DNA of 64,000 nt from Planomicrobium sp. CPCC 101110 (GCF_007859395.1 NZ_VOHD01000003.1:87561-151560); one strand, 5' to 3'; positions 43,785-53,175 are shown, numbered from the stretch's first letter. The notes: generated from the letters alone by a model not told the origin. Numbers and translations are program-made.

Positions 43785-43830
43785 CCCTGAAATTCGGACT
43801 ATCAAGTGAACGTCCAAATTCAGGGTTTTT
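43785..43830 (+). terminator. Terminator after the methyltransferase gene
   Basis: CCCTGAAATTCGGAC pairs with GTCCAAATTCAGGG (one bulge, one mismatch), followed by TTTTTG. Its position rules out a Nudix gene start upstream of 43830. Confidence 0.82.
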
Positions 43831-43891
43831 GTCTAAGCTGTTTGCTCTCCCAATAGAAGAAACGATAAATGCGGAACTGGATGGTGATGCT

Positions 43892-44506
43892 ATGAAACCG
43901 AAGACTATTTTAAGCAAAGTGAAAACACGGACACCTTCCATTCTCGGCAGTGAAGATTTCTCCAAATATGCCATTCTTTTGCCGCTTATAGAGAAAGAAG
44001 GGGACATCCATATTCTTTTTGAAATCCGTTCCCATAAGCTGAGGAGGCAGCCGGGGGAAATCTGTTTTCCAGGGGGAAGGATCGATGCCCAAGATAAAAG
44101 CGAAAGAGACACAGCTCTCAGAGAGACTACAGAAGAGCTTGGCATTAAGAGGGAAGATATTTTCGACGTTTTTCCGCTGGATTATATTGTCTCCCCGTTC
44201 GGTATGATGGTTTATACTTATGCAGGATTCATCGATCCGGCTGTTCAATTCAAGCCCAATCCTCCGGAAGTAGACAGCCTCTTTACAGTGCCTTTGGCAT
44301 TTTTCCTGGAAATAAAACCGAAAATTTACCGGATCAATTTTGATGTGCAGCCGGAAGAGAGTTTTCCCTACAACTTGATTGCCGGAGGAGAAAATTACAA
44401 TTGGCGGACCAGAACTTTGGATGAATACTTTTACATCTACGAAGATAAAGTGATCTGGGGATTGACCGCTCGCATTTTAAGCCACTTTGTGGAAATCATT
44501 CGCTAA
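43892..44506 (+). CDS. Nudix hydrolase, CoA pyrophosphatase type
   Basis: 204-residue Nudix enzyme. ATG 43892 (MKPKTILSKVKTRTPSIL) follows GGATGGTGATGCT. The UPF0035-type CoA motif (RSHKLRRQPGEICFPGGR) leads into the Nudix helix TALRETTEELGI with the metal-binding glutamates. Such enzymes split CoA or related nucleotide diphosphates into 3',5'-ADP and 4'-phosphopantetheine; YeaB/NudL and B. subtilis homologues are of this length. It is 21 bp upstream of a branched-chain aminotransferase gene on the same strand, so they are probably co-transcribed, though a functional link is not obvious. Confidence 0.87.
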   Translation: MKPKTILSKVKTRTPSILGSEDFSKYAILLPLIEKEGDIHILFEIRSHKLRRQPGEICFPGGRIDAQDKSERDTALRETTEELGIKREDIFDVFPLDYIVSPFGMMVYTYAGFIDPAVQFKPNPPEVDSLFTVPLAFFLEIKPKIYRINFDVQPEESFPYNLIAGGENYNWRTRTLDEYFYIYEDKVIWGLTARILSHFVEIIR

Positions 44507-44527
44507 AAAGCAGGAGGAACAGTAAAA

Positions 44528-45601
44528 ATGACAATAGACCAAATATCCATAACGACCACTCTAAACAAGAAACCGAAGCCTTCACAAGACCAAGTGCCTT
44601 TTGGAACAATATTCACTGACCATATGTTCATGATGGATTATATTGAAGGGGAAGGGTGGCATGATCCGCGGATTGTTCCGTATGCGCCTATTTCTTTGGA
44701 TCCTGCTGCCATGATTTTTCATTATGGACAAACAGTATTTGAAGGATTAAAGGCATACCGGGCGGAGGACGACCGCATTCTGCTTTTCCGTCCGGAAAAG
44801 AATTTTCAGCGGTTGAATCTGTCAAGCGACCGGTTGAGCATCCCGCCGGTTGATGAAGGCCGCGTATTGAACTGTTTGATGAAGTTGCTTGAAATCGAAA
44901 AGGACTGGGTTCCGTCCACGGAAGGCACTTCTTTATATGTTCGTCCATTCATCATCTCGACAGAGCCGAACTTGGCTGTTGGGCCTTCCCGCACTTATAC
45001 GTTCATGATCATCTTATCGCCTGTCGGCTCTTATTTTCCAGGCGGCATCCGTCCCGTCACAATCCACGTTGAGGAGCAATTCACGCGCGCTGTAAAAGGC
45101 GGAACCGGGATGGCAAAAACAGCAGGAAATTATTCTTCCGGCTATCAGGCGCAAGCCCTTGCAAAAAAAGAAGGAAATGCGGACGTGCTATGGCTGGATG
45201 GGGCAGAGAAAAAGTATATAGAAGAAGTCGGCAGTATGAATATCTTCTTCAAAATCAACGGAGAAATCATCACTCCTGCATTGACCGGCAGTATCTTGAA
45301 AGGGATCACCCGCATGTCGATCATTGAACTGCTGGAGAGCTGGGGCATGCCGGTTGTTGAACGGAAAATATCAATCGAGGAAGTGTACCAGGCATTTGCG
45401 GACGGCACAGTCGAAGAAGTATTTGGCACAGGTACAGCCGCAGTAATTTCTCCAGTCGGCGAACTTAATTGGCAGGGGCAAAAAATAGTCATCAACAACC
45501 GGGAAATCGGTGAAGTATCACAAAAATTATACGACACAATCACAGGTATTCAGCGAGGAAAAGTGGACGATCCGTTTGGATGGGTAGTTGCATTAAGCTG
45601 A
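44528..45601 (+). CDS. ilvE: Branched-chain-amino-acid aminotransferase
   Basis: 357-residue PLP enzyme (fold type IV, larger BCAT group like B. subtilis YbgE/IlvK and eukaryotic BCATs) interconverting Leu, Ile and Val with their keto acids. ATG 44528 follows CAGGAGGAACAGTAAAA. Motifs: HYGQTVFEGLKAYR, FRPEKNFQRLNLSSDRL, the PLP lysine in GGTGMAKTAGNYSSG (Lys197), EEVGSMNIFF and VEEVFGTGTAAVISPV. Ends 14 bp before the peptidase gene, so the Nudix, BCAT and peptidase genes form a likely operon. Confidence 0.94.
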   Translation: MTIDQISITTTLNKKPKPSQDQVPFGTIFTDHMFMMDYIEGEGWHDPRIVPYAPISLDPAAMIFHYGQTVFEGLKAYRAEDDRILLFRPEKNFQRLNLSSDRLSIPPVDEGRVLNCLMKLLEIEKDWVPSTEGTSLYVRPFIISTEPNLAVGPSRTYTFMIILSPVGSYFPGGIRPVTIHVEEQFTRAVKGGTGMAKTAGNYSSGYQAQALAKKEGNADVLWLDGAEKKYIEEVGSMNIFFKINGEIITPALTGSILKGITRMSIIELLESWGMPVVERKISIEEVYQAFADGTVEEVFGTGTAAVISPVGELNWQGQKIVINNREIGEVSQKLYDTITGIQRGKVDDPFGWVVALS

Positions 45602-45615
45602 AAGGGGTTAGTGAA

Positions 45616-46488
45616 ATGGAACATGTGACAGAAGGATACATTCCGGTGCTAGGAGGGAATGTCTGGTATCGGATTACGGGAGATGGATTGGGAATCCCTC
45701 TTTTGGTATTGCATGGCGGACCGGGTGGCAAAAGCAGCGGCAAAGACCCGCTTCGGAATCTTGGCAATGAGCGCCCTGTTATACAGTATGACCAGCTGGG
45801 ATGCGGAAATTCTGACCGGCCGGCCGATCTTTCATTATGGACAGTCGAGCGGTATGTCAAAGAATTGGAGCAGGTTCGGGAAGCGTTGGGTTTGGATGAA
45901 GTACATATTCTCGGTCATTCCTGGGGAACGATGCTTGCTTCCAGTTACCTTCTTACAAAGCCATCCGGTGTCCGAAGCATTGTCTTTTCAGGTCCTGCGC
46001 TCCATTCACGTATGTGGGAGCGGGATCAGCGGGCATACTTGAAGCAATTTCCCCAAGAAATGCAGGCTGTCATTGAACGGCATGAAAGAGAAAAAACGAC
46101 AGAGGCAAAAGAGTATCAAGATGCGATGTATGCTTTTTACAAGCGCCATGTCTGCCGGCTGGACCCATGGCCCAAAGAGATGATGGAAGAGTTTGAAAAA
46201 ATGAACCATCAAATCTATAACTATATGTGGGGAGCTTCCGAATTTACAGTGACCGGCACCTTGCAGGACTTTGACGTTACGGAAAGGTTGGAGGAAATCG
46301 GCTTGCCTGCCTTGTTTGCGTGCGGCCGGTATGATGAAGCCACTCCAGAAACAACAGCCTACTACGCCAGCCTATTGCCGGGTTCTGAATACTTTGTGTT
46401 TGAGAATTGTTCGCATACCCCTGGCGAAGAAGATCCGGATGCCTATGAGAGTAAAATACGGGAATTTTTGAACCGGCAGGAAAGGTGA
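45616..46488 (+). CDS. Proline iminopeptidase-family alpha/beta hydrolase
   Basis: 290-residue S33-type peptidase. ATG 45616 (MEHVTEGYIPVLGGNVWYR) follows AAAGGGGTTAGTGA. HGGPGGKS is the oxyanion motif, DQLGCGNSDRP is typical of tricorn-interacting factor F1/proline iminopeptidase, the nucleophile is in GHSWGTMLA, the acid probably in CGRYDEATPET and the His in FENCSHTPGEED. It removes N-terminal residues, often proline, from peptides. Cytoplasmic, third in the Nudix-BCAT-peptidase set, and followed by a terminator. Confidence 0.88.
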   Translation: MEHVTEGYIPVLGGNVWYRITGDGLGIPLLVLHGGPGGKSSGKDPLRNLGNERPVIQYDQLGCGNSDRPADLSLWTVERYVKELEQVREALGLDEVHILGHSWGTMLASSYLLTKPSGVRSIVFSGPALHSRMWERDQRAYLKQFPQEMQAVIERHEREKTTEAKEYQDAMYAFYKRHVCRLDPWPKEMMEEFEKMNHQIYNYMWGASEFTVTGTLQDFDVTERLEEIGLPALFACGRYDEATPETTAYYASLLPGSEYFVFENCSHTPGEEDPDAYESKIREFLNRQER

Positions 46489-46549
46489 TCGGGAGAAACA
46501 GCGCTTTTTCGTACAAGGCCGTACCGAATAAAAAGTCGGATTCAAGCGG

Positions 46550-46583
46550 AAAAGACCTTTATAATCTGTAAAGGTCTTTTTTT
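46550..46583 (+). terminator. Terminator after the peptidase gene
   Basis: AAAAGACCTTTA (46550-46561) pairs with TAAAGGTCTTTT (46569-46580), then TTT. Confidence 0.9.
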
Positions 46584-46737
46584 GTATATGGGGGAAGCCT
46601 TGATGTTAAATCCATGGCTGATGAGCAGAATAAGCCAAACTATAAAGATCTTGTGTTAACCTAGAAAACAGTTGTTTGAAATAATGCAGTAAACCCTGTA
46701 TCCGAAGTTTAATATACATAAAGAAAGGTTTTGACAG

Positions 46738-47949
46738 ATGGAAAATATGACAGGATTCAAAAGAGCGCGATTTGTGCTTTTGCTTGGAGCGCTTACTTCT
46801 CTTATTCCTTTTACCATTGATATGTACTTGCCGGCATTTCCGATTCTTGCCGAAGTTTACGCCACTACTGCTTCTTCCGTCCAGTTGAGTTTGACAGCTT
46901 GTTTGATGGGATTAGGAGTCGGTCAATTAGTGGCAGGCGCACTAAGCGATATGCACGGGCGTCGCCGGCCATTGATTGTTTCATTGATTATTTATGTTGC
47001 AGCATCTCTTGCTTGTATGTTCGCTCCCAATATCGGTATTTTGATTGCCATGCGCTTTGCGCAAGGGTTTGCTGCTGCGGCAGGATTGGTTATTTCCCGG
47101 GCAATAGTACGGGATTTAACAAGTGGTGCAGAATTGACCCGGGTGCTGGCGCTGCTTATGGTCATCAGCAACGTCGTTCCCTTATTGGCTCCTTCTGTCG
47201 GAAGCGGTGTTTTGCTTTTTGTTGATTGGAAAGGCATTTTCCTTGCTTTGGCAATTGTCGGTTTTGTCCTTTTGGTCATCACCGCTTTCCGGATGAAAGA
47301 AAGTCTTCCGGTCGAAAAACGGACTCCAGGCAATTTGAAATCAACGTTCGGCAATTTTGGAACCATCATAAAAAATCGGCAGTTTACCGGGTATGCGCTC
47401 GCTCAAGGATTTTTAATCGGTGGAGTATTTGCTTATGTAGCGGGAACACCCTTCATCTATCAGAACATTTACGGTGTTTCTCCCCAAGTGTTTAGTCTGC
47501 TTTTCGGAATGAATGGCTTTGGCCTGATTTTTGGCAGTTATGCTGTGGGGCGTTTTTCATATATCTATTCTGAAAAACGTTTTTTGGAAACGGCTTTGTA
47601 CCTTGCTACTGTTTCCGGGGCGGTTTTGTTGGCAGTCGTCGGAACCGGGGGCCCATTGTGGGCAGTCGCAGTGCCGATTTTCTTTTTTGTCACTTCGGTT
47701 GGCGTTGTGGCTCCATCTTCTTTCGCATTGGCGATGGAAACCCAAACTTATGCAGCAGGCAGTGCATCTGCCCTGCTGGGTCTTGTTCCTTTTGTTCTTG
47801 GAGCTTTGACCGCCCCGCTCGTCGGAATTGCTGGAGAAGAAACGGCGGTGCCGATGGGCCTTACCATTTTTTCAATGAGCTTGATCGCTTTGGTGGCTTA
47901 TCATTTTCTTGTTAAAAAAGCAGTAAATCCTGCCTCTGTAAAAAATTAA
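46738..47949 (+). CDS. Bcr/CflA-type multidrug efflux MFS transporter
   Basis: 403-residue 12-helix drug:proton antiporter of the DHA1 Bcr/CflA branch. ATG 46738 follows GAAAGGTTTTGACAG. Signatures: ALTSLIPFTIDMYLPAFPIL in helix 1 with the buried Asp, the LSLTACLMGLGVGQLVAGALSD block, the loop DMHGRRRPLI and helix 4/5 RFAQGFAAAAGLVISRAIVRDL. Family members export bicyclomycin, chloramphenicol, sulfonamides or cysteine; the actual substrate is unknown. Single gene. Confidence 0.92.
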   Translation: MENMTGFKRARFVLLLGALTSLIPFTIDMYLPAFPILAEVYATTASSVQLSLTACLMGLGVGQLVAGALSDMHGRRRPLIVSLIIYVAASLACMFAPNIGILIAMRFAQGFAAAAGLVISRAIVRDLTSGAELTRVLALLMVISNVVPLLAPSVGSGVLLFVDWKGIFLALAIVGFVLLVITAFRMKESLPVEKRTPGNLKSTFGNFGTIIKNRQFTGYALAQGFLIGGVFAYVAGTPFIYQNIYGVSPQVFSLLFGMNGFGLIFGSYAVGRFSYIYSEKRFLETALYLATVSGAVLLAVVGTGGPLWAVAVPIFFFVTSVGVVAPSSFALAMETQTYAAGSASALLGLVPFVLGALTAPLVGIAGEETAVPMGLTIFSMSLIALVAYHFLVKKAVNPASVKN

Positions 47950-47967
47950 ATCAATCCTCTCAGACAA

Positions 47968-48002
47968 AGGCCTTTTTCTCTTGCAGAAAAGGCCTCTTCT
48001 TT
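47968..48002 (+). terminator. Terminator after the efflux gene
   Basis: AGGCCTTTT (47968-47976) pairs with AAAAGGCCT (47987-47995), then CTTCTTTT. Confidence 0.82.
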
Positions 48003-48177
48003 TGAGTAAGAAAGTTATGGAGAAGTTGCCTGGCAAGTGTAAATAAACGGGAATGATAAAAAAATAATTATATAACTTTTTTTATTAATTTTTTATGGGT
48101 GATTTAAAATATGCCTAGTCAAAAAGATATAAAGGGCTATATAATAAGTGAATATTACAGGGATTAGTGGGGAGAAG

Positions 48178-49761
48178 ATGGAGATAGCGTACGAATTGAT
48201 AAAATATATTTTAGTTGTTGCTTTAGGCGGGGGAATAAGTCTGTCTTTAGCTATCTATGCGTTCCTGAAACTCAGCAATGCGCCAGGGGGAAAGTATTTT
48301 GTTTTAGCAACAGCCTCGTCTGCTGTTTTTACACTTGCCTATGCGTTTGAATTGGCAAGTACGACGCTGGAAGAAATCAAGTTTTGGCTGAAAATTGAAT
48401 ATATCGCGCTGCCATTTTTACCGCTATTCATATTGTTGATGTGTTTTGACTATGTGGGGCAGAGGGTGAAGCGAGAGGTCAAAAATACCCTTTTTGCAAT
48501 CGCGGCATTAACAGTTTTTATGCAAACTACAAATGATTTTCACCATTTCTATTACACGACAGTGGGTTTAAAGGAGGATAGCCCTTTTGCGATAGCCGAT
48601 CTTGTGGGAGGGCCTTGGTTTTATGTGCATTCCCTTTTTCTGTATGGATGCATTGGGGCGAGCATGGCGATTTTGTTCAAACAGATAAAAAATAAAGTTT
48701 TCCAATTCCGGATGCAAGTTCTATTGATGATGGCGGGGGTGCTCGTTCCTGTCATTGCCAGCTTTTTTTACCTGTCTGGCGTAAGTCCTCACGGAATTGA
48801 TCTAGGGCCGGTCTTCATGAGCGTTTCTTTTATCTTGCACGGAATAGCCCTTTTGCCGCTTCAAATGTTCAATGTAGCGCCAATTGCCCGGGACACCATA
48901 TTTGAAAGTATGGAAGAAGGGGCCATTGTGTTAAACCGGGATAATATCATTGTCGATTATAACAAAGCGAGTTTAAAAGTTCTGCCTGTACTGCAGAATC
49001 GCGCAATTGGGAAGCGGATTGGGGAAGTGCTGTCTGGAAGCCGCTTGCTTGAAAGAATTATTTTGCGTGAACAGAAATGCGATTATGAGTTGTATATAAA
49101 CGAAGAGCTGCTGCATTTCCAAATCCGGTTTTCGCCGGTCCGAAACAAAAACGATATTCTCGTCGGCAAAATTGTCACCTTTGTTAATGTAACAGAAAGA
49201 GTGGAAATGGAGAGGGCGCTGAAGCAGCTGGCAAGCATTGATGGGCTCACTCAAGTGTTCAACCGGACTTGCTTTCTTGAAAAAGCGGAAGAAGCGTTCG
49301 GACGCCTGTCGCACCAGGGAGGCCTTGCCTCTGTCATCATGTTTGATATTGATCATTTCAAACGTGTCAATGATACATATGGACACGCGACAGGAGATAC
49401 TGTATTAACCTATATCGCCCAATCTGCAAAGGAAAGCTTACAGGAAACGGATATCCTTGGACGATACGGGGGAGAAGAGTTCGTGATCTGTTTGCCTAAC
49501 ACTTCTATGGAGGCGGCGCAGGAAGTGGCAGATGATTTCCGGAAACAAATTTCAGAAAGCTACCTTCTCATAGATGGGAAACGGATTGACTTGACCTTAA
49601 GCTTTGGAGTGTCCGAAGTGCAAATTGAAGCAGGGGATTTCAGCAATTCCATACAAGCTGTCATGGGAGAGGCGGACCAAGCGCTTTATCTGGCAAAGGA
49701 AAAAGGAAGAAACCGAGTTGAACTTTTCAAGAACCGGCTCTGCTCATTTGAAAAAGCATAA
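48178..49761 (+). CDS. Membrane diguanylate cyclase with 7TM sensor, PAS and GGDEF
   Basis: 527-residue membrane protein. ATG 48178 follows GTGGGGAGAAG; GTG 48148 would overlap a TATAAT (48140-48145). The N-terminal about 215 residues form seven helices of the histidine-kinase-N-like 7TM type (LIKYILVVALGGGISLSLAI first; later FVHSLFLYGCIGASMAILF-type segments). A PAS-like domain follows (about 240-345, FESMEEGAIVLNRDNIIVDY) and a GGDEF domain (about 355-520) with ASIDGLTQVFNR, FDIDHFKRVNDTYGH and RYGGEEFVICLP. The active site is intact, so it should make c-di-GMP in response to a membrane signal. Third GGDEF protein of the window. Single gene. Confidence 0.9.
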   Translation: MEIAYELIKYILVVALGGGISLSLAIYAFLKLSNAPGGKYFVLATASSAVFTLAYAFELASTTLEEIKFWLKIEYIALPFLPLFILLMCFDYVGQRVKREVKNTLFAIAALTVFMQTTNDFHHFYYTTVGLKEDSPFAIADLVGGPWFYVHSLFLYGCIGASMAILFKQIKNKVFQFRMQVLLMMAGVLVPVIASFFYLSGVSPHGIDLGPVFMSVSFILHGIALLPLQMFNVAPIARDTIFESMEEGAIVLNRDNIIVDYNKASLKVLPVLQNRAIGKRIGEVLSGSRLLERIILREQKCDYELYINEELLHFQIRFSPVRNKNDILVGKIVTFVNVTERVEMERALKQLASIDGLTQVFNRTCFLEKAEEAFGRLSHQGGLASVIMFDIDHFKRVNDTYGHATGDTVLTYIAQSAKESLQETDILGRYGGEEFVICLPNTSMEAAQEVADDFRKQISESYLLIDGKRIDLTLSFGVSEVQIEAGDFSNSIQAVMGEADQALYLAKEKGRNRVELFKNRLCSFEKA

Positions 49762-49795
49762 GACCCGCGAGGCAAAACGTCCGCGGGTTTTATGC
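49756..49795 (+). terminator. Terminator after the 7TM cyclase gene
   Basis: GCATAAGACCCGCG (49756-49769) pairs with CGCGGGTTTTATGC (49782-49795), one G-T wobble; the stop codon is inside the left arm. Confidence 0.7.
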
Positions 49796-49881
49796 TATTT
49801 ACAGCTTTTTTACATAAATCCTATACGCCCTTAAAACTGTTGGTCTATTTTGAAAGTAACCAACTAAAGGAGGTATAGAAA

Positions 49882-50769
49882 ATGGAAGGAATTCAAAAAC
49901 GCAATGAGTTGACTCAATCGCAAAAGTTGCTGGTATTTACTTTATCCATGTCTTTATACGGGCTTTCTAGTTTGGCTGAAGAGTTGCTGCCGGCGCTGGC
50001 TTTAGGGCCTCTTATTCTTTCGGCAAAATATTTTGCATTTGTTCCAATAGCTTTGTCCATGTTATTCAGTCCATTTTATACGGCGATAGGAGCTGCGACG
50101 GGTGCTTTGTTATTCGGTGGAATTTTAGCCGGGCAATTCGGCGGGTTCGGTGAACTTGAACAATTTATTGCACTTTCCCTTGGGTTGTTTGTTGCTGGAA
50201 GTTTGGTGAAAGATCCTAAAAACAGAAAGCAAATAACAATTGCAGCTTTGGCGGGTGCATTCATTTATCATGGGATCGGCAGCGCTACCGATATCCAGCA
50301 AGTGCTGTTAGGCGTAAGAGAGCTGCAGACAGTGCCGGGCTTGGCAGGCATCCTGATTCTCGCGGAAATCGGTTCTTTTATCAGTGCAATCATCATCTCA
50401 GGCCTGCTGTTCGGCTTGTTCCCTGTTCTGTTCTTGGTGCCGTATCTAAACGGCAAAATAGAGCCGGCATTGGGGATGGACGCACGGGGCCAGTCAGCAC
50501 TTTTGGCGGCAAAAGAGAAAGTTTCGGATGCACGGTTCATTGTGGCGTCTATGCTTTTGGTGGGCATCGCTTTTGTCTCCGATTATTTGTATGAAGCGGG
50601 TTTGAACCTTGAATGGCAGGCAAACTTTGCCGAGGCTTTCGGCAATTGGGTGCTTTGGCTAAACCTTATCGCTGCTGCCCTTGTAGCGGGCATGACCATG
50701 ACTTTGATGGCGAAGCATAAACGCCGTTCCTTGACTGCACATTACCATGAAGACCATTTTATACAGTAA
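49882..50769 (+). CDS. Polytopic membrane protein of unknown function
   Basis: 295-residue protein with about seven hydrophobic helices and no catalytic motif I recognise. ATG 49882 follows AAAGGAGGTATAGAA. Helices include LLVFTLSMSLYGLSSLAEEL, KYFAFVPIALSMLFSPFYTA, IGAATGALLFGGILAGQFGG and FIVASMLLVGIAFVSDYLY, with short charged loops (KDPKNRKQ; KEKVSDAR) and a cytoplasmic His-rich tail (TAHYHEDHF). The size and glycine-rich helices recall ECF-type substrate-specific components, but that is a guess. It is flanked by terminators on both sides, so it is expressed alone. Confidence 0.75.
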   Translation: MEGIQKRNELTQSQKLLVFTLSMSLYGLSSLAEELLPALALGPLILSAKYFAFVPIALSMLFSPFYTAIGAATGALLFGGILAGQFGGFGELEQFIALSLGLFVAGSLVKDPKNRKQITIAALAGAFIYHGIGSATDIQQVLLGVRELQTVPGLAGILILAEIGSFISAIIISGLLFGLFPVLFLVPYLNGKIEPALGMDARGQSALLAAKEKVSDARFIVASMLLVGIAFVSDYLYEAGLNLEWQANFAEAFGNWVLWLNLIAAALVAGMTMTLMAKHKRRSLTAHYHEDHFIQ

Positions 50770-50797
50770 AAAATCATCCATGAATAATGAGTGAAGG

Positions 50798-50823
50798 AAT
50801 CTTCGAGGTATCGAAGATTTTTT
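50798..50823 (+). terminator. Terminator after the unknown membrane protein gene
   Basis: AATCTTCGA (50798-50806), loop GGTA, TCGAAGATT (50811-50819), then TTTTA. Confidence 0.88.
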
Positions 50824-50949
50824 ATTTTGCTTTGTAAAGTATATTACGATAAATTTTTGTTATTTTACTAAAATGAAAACATTGCTTAATTTCTGCTCAA
50901 TAATTCGGACGTATACTAATCAGTGAAAGCAACCAAGAGGAGGACGAAA

Positions 50950-52329
50950 ATGATTAACAATATTTTGAAAAAGAAGATATTCCCCTTTGCAATTGCATCG
51001 GCTGTAGCAGTTGCAGGGTTTTCAGCTTCAGTGCCAAACGTTGATGCTAAAGGAAAGAACGACGATAACGGAAAAGTGAAAAATGTCATTTTCTTGATTG
51101 GCGACGGCATGGGGGTTTCCTATACCTCTGCATACCGCTATTTGAAAAATGATTCAACTACGAAATTTGTGGAAGGCACAGAGTTCGATAAATACCTGGT
51201 TGGCCAGCAAACCACTTACCCGGAAGATCCTGAACAAAACGTGACGGATTCAGCATCAGCCGCAACAGCTATGTCAGCAGGAATCAAAACATACAATAAT
51301 GCAATTGCGGTCGATAACGACGAAACTGAAGTGAAGACGGTGCTTGAGGCTGCAAAAGAAAAAGGAAAAGCAACAGGTCTTGTTGCCACTTCTGAAATTA
51401 CACACGCAACCCCAGCTTCATTCGGTGCACACGACATCGCCCGTAAAAACATGAATGCAATTGCCGATGATTATTTTGATGAAATCATTGATGGAAAACA
51501 CAAAGTGGACGTTCTCTTAGGCGGTGGAACAGATTTGTTTGTACGCCAAGACCGTGACCTTACGAAAGAGTTTGAAGAAGATGGATACAGCTATGTAACT
51601 TCCCGTGAGGAATTGTTGGAGAATACGGATGAACAAATTCTTGGGCTGTTTGCTCCGGGCGGAATGCCGAAAATGATCGACCGCGACAGCGATACTCCTT
51701 CATTAGAGGAAATGACAACATCGGCAATTGATCGCCTGAAGCAAGACAAGGATGGCTTTTTCTTGATGGTGGAAGGAAGCCAAGTTGACTGGGCTGGGCA
51801 TGATAACGATATAGTGGGTGCCATGAGTGAAATGGAAGATTTTGAAAAAGCTTATAAAGCTGCGATTGAATTTGCAAAGAAAGATAAGAACACCCTTGTC
51901 GTTGCAACAGCTGACCATTCAACAGGTGGATTTTCAATCGGATCTGATGGCATTTACAACTGGTTCGGGGAACCGATCAAAGCGGCTAAACGTACTCCTG
52001 ATTTCATGGCCCAACAAATTGTAGATGGTGCTAATGTTGAAGAGACTCTCTCTGAATATATTGATCTAGAACTAACTTCCGAAGAGATTGATGCGGTTAA
52101 AAAAGCGGCGGAAAAAGGGAAGTTGACTGATATTGATAATGCCATTGAAGCCATTTTCAATGAACGGTCGCACACTGGATGGACAACTGGCGGACATACG
52201 GGAGAAGATGTCCCGGTATATGCTTACGGTCCTTCCAGCGGCAAGTTCGCAGGACAGCTTGATAATACAGACCATGCGAAAATCATTTTCGAGTTGTTGA
52301 AAGCGAAAGTGGAAATCAGCGATAACTAA
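50950..52329 (+). CDS. Secreted alkaline phosphatase
   Basis: 459-residue PhoA/PhoB-type alkaline phosphatase that frees phosphate from monoesters outside the cell. ATG 50950 follows GAGGAGGACGAAA. The signal peptide (KKKIFPFAIASAVAVAGFSA) probably ends near residue 33 (NVDAKG). Metal and catalytic sites: Asp52 in IGDGMGVS, nucleophile Ser101 in VTDSASAATAMSAG, SEITHATPASFGAH, EGSQVDWAGHDND, ATADHSTGGFS and a final TGWTTGGHTGEDVPVYA. All the usual ligands are there. A TATACT (50912-50917) sits at the right place for a -10; I could not define Pho boxes upstream, though PhoP control would be expected. Confidence 0.93.
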   Translation: MINNILKKKIFPFAIASAVAVAGFSASVPNVDAKGKNDDNGKVKNVIFLIGDGMGVSYTSAYRYLKNDSTTKFVEGTEFDKYLVGQQTTYPEDPEQNVTDSASAATAMSAGIKTYNNAIAVDNDETEVKTVLEAAKEKGKATGLVATSEITHATPASFGAHDIARKNMNAIADDYFDEIIDGKHKVDVLLGGGTDLFVRQDRDLTKEFEEDGYSYVTSREELLENTDEQILGLFAPGGMPKMIDRDSDTPSLEEMTTSAIDRLKQDKDGFFLMVEGSQVDWAGHDNDIVGAMSEMEDFEKAYKAAIEFAKKDKNTLVVATADHSTGGFSIGSDGIYNWFGEPIKAAKRTPDFMAQQIVDGANVEETLSEYIDLELTSEEIDAVKKAAEKGKLTDIDNAIEAIFNERSHTGWTTGGHTGEDVPVYAYGPSSGKFAGQLDNTDHAKIIFELLKAKVEISDN

Positions 52330-52337
52330 TTAACATG

Positions 52338-52380
52338 CAAAAAGCTCCCTTTGCTGGCTTATCCCACTGGGAGCTTTTTG
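52338..52380 (+). terminator. Terminator after the alkaline phosphatase gene
   Basis: CAAAAAGCTCCC (52338-52349) pairs with GGGAGCTTTTTG (52369-52380). Confidence 0.88.
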
Positions 52381-52398
52381 AATGACGGAGGTCCAATG

Positions 52399-53085
52399 AT
52401 GAAAAAAGCGATTTATTTTTATTTAGCGGCAATCTTATTGTTAGCCGGCTGTTCCGGGCAGGCTGAACCGGCGGCTTCTGCAGCCGAAAACCAAGCTGAA
52501 CAGACGGCTGCCGATACTGCCGAGGTTGCTGAAACTACTGAAACTGCTGCAGCTCCTGCTTATTACGATGGGTATGTGAAAAATCCTCAAGTGGTGGATG
52601 ATCGCCTGCTTCAGGAAGTTGGGCAGTCGATGCGTGACAGCAAAGGCGAAATCAACCTGACAAATGCCAATACGGAAGCCCAAACTGCGAGCGTCGGCGA
52701 AATCAGCCTGACAATAAGAGAAGCGAAAATATTTCATTTTCAACCTGACTACAGCTTGATCGATTTTTACCATTCGTATACACACGATGCTGAATTCGAT
52801 ATGGTGAAATTTTTTGTGGAAATTGAAAACACATCGGATGCGCCGCTTCACTTTGCGCCAGTAGCATTGGTTGAAACAAGTGCGGAAGAAACGAAAACAT
52901 GGGAAGATGATATTTACTTGGAAGAGTTGGGCGGAGAAATCGCGCCAGGAGAAACCAAAAGCGGCAATGTCGGGTTTATCATTGAAAAATCCGATATCGA
53001 TTCTTTAACCGTTACAACAAGCGATGTTTTCGATAAGGAAGAAAACAAATTGGAAGATGCCAAAAAAATCGATATAAAATTCTAA
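52399..53085 (+). CDS. Lipoprotein with DUF4352-like Ig fold
   Basis: 228-residue lipoprotein. ATG 52399 has GGAGG 8 nt upstream; ATG 52396 is an alternative. The signal helix KKAIYFYLAAILLLAGC ends in the lipobox LAGC (Cys18). A spacer of Ala, Glu and Thr (about 20-55) leads to a beta-sandwich with VGEISLTIREAKIF, FDMVKFFVEIENTSDAPLHF and GEIAPGETKSGNVGFIIEK, the pattern of DUF4352/telomeric-repeat-factor-2-like domains common in Firmicutes lipoproteins. Function unknown. It lies downstream of the alkaline phosphatase terminator and upstream of its own terminator. Confidence 0.8.
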   Translation: MKKAIYFYLAAILLLAGCSGQAEPAASAAENQAEQTAADTAEVAETTETAAAPAYYDGYVKNPQVVDDRLLQEVGQSMRDSKGEINLTNANTEAQTASVGEISLTIREAKIFHFQPDYSLIDFYHSYTHDAEFDMVKFFVEIENTSDAPLHFAPVALVETSAEETKTWEDDIYLEELGGEIAPGETKSGNVGFIIEKSDIDSLTVTTSDVFDKEENKLEDAKKIDIKF

Positions 53086-53100
53086 GTATAAACGAATCGA

Positions 53101-53137
53101 AAGAAGCCGGCTCATGGATAGAGCCGGCTTCTTTTCA
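53101..53137 (+). terminator. Terminator after the lipoprotein gene
   Basis: AAGAAGCCGGCTC (53101-53113) pairs with GAGCCGGCTTCTT (53121-53133), then TTCATT. Confidence 0.9.
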
Positions 53138-53175
53138 TTATTTGCCCCTTTTGCAGCAAATGAATATTTACGTTG

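Noticed and set aside
43775..43891. N-terminal extension of the Nudix protein
   Set aside because: A terminator hairpin lies inside it and the ribosome site fits ATG 43892.
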